Source of the DNA: DAOTUB01 sp034437455
GTDB lineage: Bacteria > Chloroflexota > Anaerolineae > B4-G1
Reading direction: 5' to 3'
NCBI GenBank assembly: GCA_034437455.1
Contig: DAOTUB010000072.1
Coordinates: forward strand, 1-7,263
DNA: 7,263 bases
Shown here piece by piece: positions 1 through 5,209 of this stretch. Every line of letters starts with the position of its first letter. Position 1 is the first letter of the stretch. The notes under the pieces were generated by a model, which did no database searches, had not been told where the DNA came from, and worked only from the letters and a program-made list of their open reading frames with translations. The position numbers and the translations under genes are program-made.

Positions 1-41
1 AATGTGGTGTGGTCGTCTCCGGTACTGCTTGAATCGCTCAT
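1..41 (-). CDS. Start of a downstream operon gene, cut by the window edge
   Basis: Only 13 codons are visible, reading MSDSSSTGDDHTT before the sequence runs out, so the product cannot be named. The start is convincing because a perfect AGGAGG ribosome binding site (bases 47-52) lies five bases before the ATG at 41. It follows the DppC-like permease gene after 65 bases. In peptide-transporter operons the next genes are often OppD/OppF-type ATPases or the binding protein, and a hydrophilic Ser/Asp/Thr-rich start fits an ATPase better than a secreted protein. That assignment is a guess from context. Confidence 0.55.
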   Translation of the reverse strand, partial: MSDSSSTGDDHTT

Positions 42-106
42 TGCTGCCTCCTGGGAAGTAGGGTCGCAGCAATGTTACCAGAGCATGTGGTTTTTGTTAA
101 GGTACA

Positions 107-964
107 CTATGGGTATCCGGACAGTATTGCAGGCAAATACACCCACCACATTTGCAGCGGGTCTCCATACGAGCCGATCACATACTCGCGGCCCAGGGCG
201 GCCAGCTCCCCCCAGGGAGATTCCCCCCCTACCCCGATGAAGGTGAACGTCGCCCCCAGGAGCACCATCGCGCCGACATCCCGCGCCACGAGCACGATCG
301 CCGGCGCGATAGCGTTGGGAAGCAGATGCCGGAAGATGATGCGCAGCCCCCCTGCCCCCGCCGCTCGGGCCGCCTGGACGTAATCCACGTTCCGCAGCCG
401 CGCCACGTTGGCGTTGATAATGCGCGTGTAGGGCATCCAGGAGAAAAAGATCAGCCCCAACATCACATAATCCGACCCCAGGATCCCCAAGGCCCGCTGA
501 ACAGGGGAGACCGCGATACTTGGCTCGGCGAGAAAGACGAGCTGCCGAAAAATCCCCACGCCGATGACCACCGGGATGACGAGAAAGCCATCGGTGACGC
601 GCAGGGCTAACTGATTGACGGTCCCTCCGGCGTACCCGCTCAACGCGCCGACCAACACCCCCAGGCAGGCTGTGCACAAGGAGACAACCAGGCCAAATCG
701 GAGCGCGTGGCGCGTCCCCCAGACGAGGGTGTAAAAGATGTCCAGTTGGCTCGGAAGCGTGCCCAGCAAGGCCTCCTCGCCAGGGGGATTTGGGGTGCGA
801 TCGGTGCGGCGTCCGATCTGTTTGAAGAATATGCTGGATTCACTGCTGTCATCCGCTGGTGGGGCCAGCACTGGCGCAGCCAATGCAGCGCCGACAAAAA
901 AACCCACGATGAGCAAGGCGAACAAGGTCTGCCCGTTGAAAAAGAACCGCCGTAGATTGCGCAT
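107..964 (-). CDS. DppC/OppC-type ABC transporter permease, C-terminally truncated
   Basis: Inner-membrane subunit of an oligopeptide/dipeptide-type ABC importer (BPD_transp_1 fold), 285 residues. It shows a first membrane segment at about residues 14-34, a large periplasmic stretch, further segments at about 86-108, 125-145, 165-183 and 222-245, and a clear EAA coupling loop at about 196-217 (AARAAGAGG then FRHLLPNAIAP). The protein reaches the conserved MWWVYLPAIL region and stops at LSGYP. Family members continue for roughly 25-30 residues through a last membrane helix ending in a DP(R/L)-type tail, and I find that tail in no frame downstream. The ATG at 964 lies two bases after the stop of the DppB-like gene, with AAGGAG at 975-980 as ribosome binding site, so the two permeases are co-transcribed and probably translationally coupled. 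Family call is firm; function is doubtful because of the missing end. Confidence 0.85.
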   Translation of the reverse strand: MRNLRRFFFNGQTLFALLIVGFFVGAALAAPVLAPPADDSSESSIFFKQIGRRTDRTPNPPGEEALLGTLPSQLDIFYTLVWGTRHALRFGLVVSLCTACLGVLVGALSGYAGGTVNQLALRVTDGFLVIPVVIGVGIFRQLVFLAEPSIAVSPVQRALGILGSDYVMLGLIFFSWMPYTRIINANVARLRNVDYVQAARAAGAGGLRIIFRHLLPNAIAPAIVLVARDVGAMVLLGATFTFIGVGGESPWGELAALGREYVIGSYGDPLQMWWVYLPAILSGYP

Positions 965-966
965 CG

Positions 967-1888
967 CTAGACCACTCCTTCCCGAATCCGGGGATCGACG
1001 ACCGCCTGAAGAACATCCAACAGAAACATCAACGGCAGCACGATCAGCACGCTGTAGACCGTAACGCCCAGCGTCAGCGGCCGGTCGAGCTGCGCCATGG
1101 CGATGACGATCAGCTCCGAGATGCCGTGAAAGTTAAACACCGACTCGACGACAAACACCCCCGTGAACAGTGACGCCATCGAGACCGCGCTGCTGTTCAG
1201 GCCGGGGAGGATGGCGTTGCGCAGCGCGTCCACCGCGATGTCGTACTGTCCGTTGAGCAATCCGTCAATGGTCAACAAGCCGGTGTAACTCTTGAAGGTG
1301 GAGGTCGTTGACGTGACCGTGAAAATGTTAGAGACGCTGAGCCTCCCCGGCGGGAACCACTTGAGACTGACGTAGAAAAACGCCAGCAAGAGCAGCCCCA
1401 GGATAAAGGACGGGATCGAGGTCGCGACAAAGGCGAGCAGCCGAAATCCGTGGTCGGGGAGGCGGTTCTTTCTCCAGCCCCGCGACCACGCCGCTGGCCA
1501 ATCCCAGGGGGATCAGCAGCAGAACGGAATAGAGGGTGAGTTCCGCCGTCACGGGGGTGCGGTGGAGCAGAGCAGGCAGCACGTCGTTGACGGCAAAGCT
1601 GGAACCCCAATCGCCCCGCAGCAATTGGGAGAGCCAGCGCGCGTACTGAACCGGAAAGGGATCGTCGAGACCGTACTGCTTGATAACCTGCTCGTTCAAA
1701 CGGCGCACCGCCTCCGCGCCGCCATTTAAAGCGAGCCACTCCTCACTTGCACCCGGCGGCCAGTACAGCTTGGCCCGGATCTCGATGGGCGACAACGCGG
1801 CAACCCCATACAGGATGAGGGTGACTATGAAAAACGCGATCGGGATGGCGATCAGACGGCGAGCGAGAAACCGCAGGAAAGATAACAT
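967..1888 (-). pseudogene. DppB/OppB-type ABC transporter permease, frameshifted and lacking the EAA loop
   Basis: Partner inner-membrane permease of the peptide-type importer. Translation begins at the ATG at 1888 behind AGGAGG (1895-1900). Residues 1-140 show the N-terminal membrane helix (about 12-32), a long periplasmic region (to about 115) and a second helix (about 117-138). Reading then has to move by +1 near bases 1468-1471 (AAAG): after GVVAGLEK the correct continuation NRLPDHGFRLLAF is in the next frame and runs to the stop at 967. The rebuilt protein has 306 residues and ends in the typical VVDPRIREGVV tail. A second defect lies at about bases 1212-1232. The sequence goes from GLLTIDGLLNGQYDI straight to VDALRNAILPG, skipping the roughly 45-50 residues that normally carry a membrane segment and the EAA loop contacting the ATPase. 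One extra A in the AAA run would explain the frameshift, so a sequencing error is possible there; the in-frame loss is harder to explain that way. Confidence 0.82.
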
Positions 1889-1919
1889 GATCTGCCTCCT
1901 GAGCGATTGGAAATCGCCA

Positions 1920-2708
1920 CTACAGTGATTCTTCTAAACCAGGATGGATGCGTTCGAGGGAGACGAGGGACAGGCCTAGGTCTCGTATCCGGATCAGCAG
2001 GCCGTGGAGCGCGGGCTGGTCGATTACGGGGCCAAACAGGATTGTCTCATCCCCAGTCTTCGTCATATTCAGTCCCCCAAACCAATCCTCGCAGCCTCCG
2101 AGATCTCCCTCGATCCGAAGCCGGTAATATGCCCGCTGCGACAGCCCCAAACGTCTGCGCACCGGCGCGTCCGCCGCCAGACGACCATCCTTCATCACCG
2201 CCACGCGGTCGCAGAGTTCCCGGATCAACCGCTGGCTACAGGTGGCGACGAGGACTGCCTTTTTCCCCTCGCGGGCCTGCGCCTTGATACGAGCGCCCAT
2301 CGCTCGCGCCGCACTGTCGTCCAGGCCCAGCAACGGTTCATCCAGCAAGAGAATGGGCTGCTCGGCGACCAGGGCGCGAGTCAGGGCAGCCTGCCGTTGC
2401 AAACCATACGACAGATTCTCTCGCCCAGAGCGACGCCCGCCCAGCGAGCCACCTCCTTGGATAACGGCTGTCACTTGCCAAAGGGCATTCTCTCGCTCGG
2501 CGGCCAGGTCATGGCCGTTCAAGCACACGTGTCCAGCGTCGGGAGCCAGCAGCCCAGCGACCATCTTGAGCACTGCCGTCTTGCCCGCTCCATTCGCGCC
2601 GAACAAGCCCATCACCTGCCCCGCCTGAACGGAGAGGGAATCTACCACGATCTCTCCTCCACGGACTGCCTTGACGAGCGATTCAACCTCAATGAGCGTC
2701 TCTGCCAC
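1920..2708 (-). CDS. ABC-2/DrrA-type transporter ATPase with helical subdomain missing, probably inactive
   Basis: Cytoplasmic nucleotide-binding subunit, 262 residues from the chosen start. I prefer GTG at 2708, because GAGGG (2716-2720) lies seven bases before it and the family core (ETLIEVESLVKA) follows at once; an in-frame TTG at 2726 is the alternative. Visible motifs are Walker A GANGAGKT (37-44), Q-loop Gln84, Walker B ILLLDEP (119-125) and D-loop GLDD (128-131). Only about 35 residues separate Q-loop and Walker B, against roughly 70-80 normally: RENLSYGL runs directly into QRQAALTRAL, so most of the helical subdomain and the LSGGQ signature are absent. The switch-loop His is Cys157 (VATCSQ in place of ATH). 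The C-terminal extension ending SLERIHPGLEESL is typical of ABC-2 exporter ATPases, not OppD/OppF. It ends 31 bases before the DppB-like gene, implying one operon. Confidence 0.8.
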   Translation of the reverse strand: MAETLIEVESLVKAVRGGEIVVDSLSVQAGQVMGLFGANGAGKTAVLKMVAGLLAPDAGHVCLNGHDLAAERENALWQVTAVIQGGGSLGGRRSGRENLSYGLQRQAALTRALVAEQPILLLDEPLLGLDDSAARAMGARIKAQAREGKKAVLVATCSQRLIRELCDRVAVMKDGRLAADAPVRRRLGLSQRAYYRLRIEGDLGGCEDWFGGLNMTKTGDETILFGPVIDQPALHGLLIRIRDLGLSLVSLERIHPGLEESL

Positions 2709-2775
2709 CGGTTTGCCCTCACACAATAAGAGTGTGCCGCACCTTTTTCAGTAAATTGGGGCATAGAAGATTTAG

Positions 2776-2914
2776 CGCCGGTTGAGTAAGCTCGAAGCGT
2801 AGCGAAGGGCTGTATCAAAACCCCTGTATTGAGCCTGTCGAAGTGAAGCGGTTTACTTGTAGAGCCGCTCGCACCCTTGGTTTCGATACGACCTGAAGGT
2901 CTACTCAACCGGCG
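2776..2914. repeat. Compound intergenic inverted repeat with 13-bp perfect ends
   Basis: The outer ends CGCCGGTTGAGTA (2776-2788) and TACTCAACCGGCG (2902-2914) are perfect reverse complements. Inside are two modules in opposite orientation, 2780-2822 (43 bases) and 2879-2910 (32 bases). Each begins GGTTGAGTA and ends GTATCRAAACC, with a different middle: 23 bases in the first, and a 12-base near-palindrome GACCTGAAGGTC in the second. The 56-base spacer carries TGAGCCTGTCGAAG and a stem AGCGG/CCGCT (2847-2851, 2865-2869). From memory, such GGTTGAGTA...GTATCGAAACC units are scattered intergenic repeats in Actinobacteria and some other phyla. No target-site duplication is obvious, so calling it a transposable MITE would be speculative. 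It may act as a transcript-end or attenuation structure between the two units. Confidence 0.7.
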
Positions 2915-2926
2915 GATGCTCGCTAC

Positions 2927-2945
2927 GTTGTTCAGGCTGAACAAC
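2927..2945. other. Perfect hairpin downstream of the cytochrome gene
   Basis: GTTGTTCA-GGC-TGAACAAC is an 8-bp perfect stem with a 3-base loop, 80 bases past the cytochrome stop. On neither strand is it followed by a T run, so it is not a standard Rho-independent terminator. It could stabilise the 3' end of the cytochrome transcript or be a protein-binding palindrome. Confidence 0.5.
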
Positions 2946-3025
2946 TACTTGATGTGACGCGGAAATACCCCAGGATATGAGATGATACCGAAGTTGGCCC
3001 GCTCTCCACCGACTATCTCACAAGT

Positions 3026-5116
3026 TCAGGGTCGGATCATACCGGCTGTATTCCCCCCGATGTCGGCCAGGCTATCGTGCAGTATCTGGATGGTGTATTT
3101 ACCATTGTGGGCATAAGCGCCGGTGTCCCCCGCGCTGTACAGGTAATTGTAGGCCGCCTGAATCAGCCGCGGCGTCCACGTGCGATACCGGTTATCGTCG
3201 TTGATCTCGTCAGGATCGGGCATGCCGTTGCCGTTCGTATCCGTGAAAAAGTGGGGATAGGTGTGGGCGTCGTACACGATGGGCGTTCCAACCACGTCTT
3301 TGGCATACGTCTGGATCGCCGTGTAGAGAGCGTCGTGGAAGGCGGTGACTTCCTGCGCAAGTCCCTCTTGATTGTCTCCATCACCGTCATAGTCTACGGG
3401 CACCACATAATCCTTGTGCCCGCGGATCGCCTCGACCTCCACCATGCCGTGGCACGGGGCGCATCCCTCTATATCAGATTGATGATGTTTTGGCTTGGTT
3501 CTGTCCTCGCCACATCGTTCACCATGACACGTGGCGCACAGCTCTTCATCAACGGACAGACGATGCGCGCCGTGACACTCGGTGCAGTCGTCAAAGTCTG
3601 TAACGTGAGGGTTCCGCCCGGCGTATCGCCTGTCTGGGTACTGGTACGCGCCCTGGGCCTCGCCGCCAAACAGCGTCGCTCCAGCGGCATAGTAGTGAAC
3701 ATTCGGCAATTGCAACTCCTCCGACACAGTATCGGGTGCCAGCCCCTCGATCATCTCCTCGACGCTGAGGGAGGACTCGCGCCCCTGGTGACACGTCAGA
3801 CACAGGTTATCGTCAGAACCGGCGGAAAGTACCACGCCGCTAGGGAATACCACCTTGTCTACTACGTACCGTTTGGACTTGGTTGGAATGGGATGGCAGG
3901 TAGTGCACAGCATCCCGTTGGCCACAGGCTCGGCGTAGCTCGCTCCTGATGTCACATACGTGGGCAGACCGGTGGCCGAGTGGCAGCGGGCGCAGTCGCG
4001 ATCCACTTCGCCTTCCGCGTCCCAGAGCCGCCAGGCTTCCTTCGACCCATCAAAATGCCCCGCATCGTCGCGGACGAGATCCTCGACCAGCGCGGCATCC
4101 AGGTCCTCGATCGAGTCGTAAAGCAACTGGATGACGTACTTGCCGCCGTGAATAAAGGCCCCAGGGTGCTTCATCGAGATCTGGTAGTTGTAGGCCGCCT
4201 TCAAAAGCCGCCCGGTCCAGGCATTGTACTGGTTGGCATCGGCAGCCTCGCCTTCATCCACGTCGCCATTGCCGTTGGCGTCTATGAAAAAGGTAAACGT
4301 TTGCGGATCGTACACGATGCGAGTTCCGGCATTCGCCGCATACGCCTGGATGGCCTCGTAAAGAACCTCTTGCAGCCCCTCGATCTCGCCTCTGATCCCT
4401 TCATCACCGGTCCTATCGCCGTCGTAATTCGCCGGGGAGCCTTCCGTCGACCGGACGCGCTCCAGGTCGTCCCTCGCGTCCACGCCCTGGTGGCACGCGC
4501 CGCAGCCCTCCATCTTTAGCTCCAGGCTGTGCGGATCGTGGCAGTCGGTGCAGGCATCGAACCCTTCAACGTGGGCGAACCGGGCGTCGTAGAGCTTGCC
4601 CTCGTACTGGTACCCGCCCATCGCCCAGGTTCCCATCTGGATCGCAGCAGGGGCATCGTGAACGTCGACGAAACCCAACGCCTCACTAACCGTATCGTCG
4701 TCGGTCAACCCCGCTGTGGCGATGGCGTCGTCAACGCTGTTCGTGGAAGTGCGACTCTGGTGGCACCCTATACAACGGGTCTCGTCGCCCAGACCAGCGA
4801 CCTCCAGGCCCGAGGGAAAGGTCACGCTGGTCCTGAGCGTGGCTGCCTCGTCGTGGCAGTCAGCACACGCGACCGCGGCGGCGCTGTGTGTAGAAGAAGC
4901 CCAAAGCGTCTCGTAGTAGGCATTTTCAGAGACAACCGTCGGCGGCTCCGGACACTCCGTCTCTGGGCATTCCGGGCACGTGGCCTCAGGTGGGCATTCT
5001 GGGCATTCCACTGTTGGGCATGGCAGTGGAGTTGGGGTTTCGGATGTTCCACACGCTACCAGGAGCGTCACGACTCCGAACAAAAAGAGTATCGTCCACT
5101 GGGTAAATTTGTGCAT
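3026..5116 (-). CDS. Decahaem c-type cytochrome lipoprotein with duplicated EF-hand-containing module
   Basis: Probable membrane-anchored electron carrier outside the cytoplasmic membrane, 696 residues. The ATG at 5116 is chosen because AAGGAG (5125-5130) lies eight bases upstream and a lipoprotein signal follows (hydrophobic 9-21, lipobox LVAC with Cys22). Residues 33-59 form a linker with six Cys-Pro pairs. Ten CXXCH haem sites begin at Cys84, 115, 189, 205, 375, 404, 439, 511, 527 and 552. Residues 84-345 and 404-690 are two copies of one module: FPSG (100/424), DTVSE (141/462), CXXCH pairs 16 residues apart (189-205/511-527), an Asp-rich loop (YDGD, about 231/576), an EF-hand-like loop (279-290/626-637) and an AAYNY...GKY.IQ.L.DS block (about 307-335/654-682). 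The C-copy has an additional haem (552); haem 375 lies in the linker. The substrate is unknown: I see no marker for MtrC/OmcA, NrfA or octahaem reductases. It should need the Ccm or ResBC maturation system encoded elsewhere. Confidence 0.93.
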   Translation of the reverse strand: MHKFTQWTILFLFGVVTLLVACGTSETPTPLPCPTVECPECPPEATCPECPETECPEPPTVVSENAYYETLWASSTHSAAAVACADCHDEAATLRTSVTFPSGLEVAGLGDETRCIGCHQSRTSTNSVDDAIATAGLTDDDTVSEALGFVDVHDAPAAIQMGTWAMGGYQYEGKLYDARFAHVEGFDACTDCHDPHSLELKMEGCGACHQGVDARDDLERVRSTEGSPANYDGDRTGDEGIRGEIEGLQEVLYEAIQAYAANAGTRIVYDPQTFTFFIDANGNGDVDEGEAADANQYNAWTGRLLKAAYNYQISMKHPGAFIHGGKYVIQLLYDSIEDLDAALVEDLVRDDAGHFDGSKEAWRLWDAEGEVDRDCARCHSATGLPTYVTSGASYAEPVANGMLCTTCHPIPTKSKRYVVDKVVFPSGVVLSAGSDDNLCLTCHQGRESSLSVEEMIEGLAPDTVSEELQLPNVHYYAAGATLFGGEAQGAYQYPDRRYAGRNPHVTDFDDCTECHGAHRLSVDEELCATCHGERCGEDRTKPKHHQSDIEGCAPCHGMVEVEAIRGHKDYVVPVDYDGDGDNQEGLAQEVTAFHDALYTAIQTYAKDVVGTPIVYDAHTYPHFFTDTNGNGMPDPDEINDDNRYRTWTPRLIQAAYNYLYSAGDTGAYAHNGKYTIQILHDSLADIGGNTAGMIRP
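4940..5020 (-). repeat. Cys-Pro repeat linker coding region within the cytochrome
   Basis: Codes residues 33-59, where all six cysteines (33, 38, 41, 47, 50, 55) are followed by proline and mostly flanked by glutamate (CPEC, CPETEC). On the plus strand this appears as recurring GGGCATTC words. None of these cysteines is part of CXXCH, so they do not bind haem by that motif. Their regular spacing fits a stiff stalk held by disulfides or binding metal; comparable CP-rich stalks occur, as I recall, in Chloroflexota lipoproteins. Confidence 0.75.
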
Positions 5117-5135
5117 GTTGCATTCTCCTTCCGTC

Positions 5136-5150
5136 AGGTGCAACGCACCT
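5136..5150. promoter_or_regulatory. Perfect palindrome at the cytochrome transcription start
   Basis: Minus strand AGGTGC-GTT-GCACCT is a perfect 6-bp inverted repeat that starts right after the -10 box and ends five bases before the AAGGAG ribosome binding site. It covers the expected transcription start, so it could be an operator overlapping +1 or a hairpin at the very 5' end of the mRNA. It is a candidate binding site for the neighbouring LuxR-type regulator or another redox-responsive factor. Confidence 0.45.
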
Positions 5151-5179
5151 ATGATACCAGAAAGCGATTCAGCCGTCAG
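5151..5179 (-). promoter_or_regulatory. Extended -10 sigma-70-like promoter of the cytochrome gene
   Basis: The -35 box CTGACG (5174-5179, 4 of 6 consensus) is separated by exactly 17 bases from TATCAT (5151-5156, 5 of 6), which is preceded by TGG giving an extended -10 (TGnTATCAT). Predicted start is near 5144, leaving a leader of about 28 bases with a strong ribosome binding site. It implies that the cytochrome can be transcribed independently of the upstream regulator gene. Confidence 0.55.
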
Positions 5180-5188
5180 TATCCAAAA

Positions 5189-5209
5189 GGAGTATTGTGA
5201 GGGAGTATT
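5189..5209. repeat. Short direct repeat after the regulator gene
   Basis: GGAGTATT occurs at 5189-5196 and 5202-5209 on the plus strand, separated by GTGAG, an offset of 13 bases. The second copy overlaps the last base of the regulator stop codon. It lies upstream of the cytochrome -35 box, where an activator would bind, but an eight-base repeat could also be chance. Confidence 0.35.

Larger units (their letters stand above)
2727..3025. other. Non-coding gap between cytochrome and transporter operon
   Basis: No open frame here resembles a protein. The stretch holds the compound inverted repeat (2776-2914) and a separate hairpin (2927-2945), annotated individually. A small stem CACAC/GTGTG (2720-2736) with a seven-base loop sits at the leader end of the ATPase gene, just touching its ribosome binding site. 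I see no convincing sigma-70 promoter for the ABC operon and no hairpin with a T run for the end of the cytochrome gene. Confidence 0.6.

Noticed and set aside
4..240. Plus-strand open frame at the left edge
   Set aside because: Antisense to the DppC-like permease for most of its length, Pro/Arg-rich at the end, no supporting start signals.
1466..1474. Programmed ribosomal frameshift in the DppB-like gene
   Set aside because: The required shift is +1 with no slow or stop codon and no stimulatory structure evident, and the gene has a second defect.
2642..2944. Minus-strand 100-codon open frame across the repeat region
   Set aside because: It mostly translates the inverted repeat and the leader of the ATPase gene, with no family resemblance and no ribosome binding site.
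2927..2945. Rho-independent terminator for the cytochrome gene
   Set aside because: The hairpin is perfect but no T run follows on either strand.
3077..3949. Plus-strand open frame of 290 codons
   Set aside because: Antisense to the haem-containing C-terminal half of the cytochrome; no recognisable family and no ribosome binding site that stands out.
4960..5025. Short tandem GGGCATTC words, considered as a CRISPR-like or minisatellite array
   Set aside because: Spacing is irregular and the words are codons of the Cys-Pro linker in the cytochrome.
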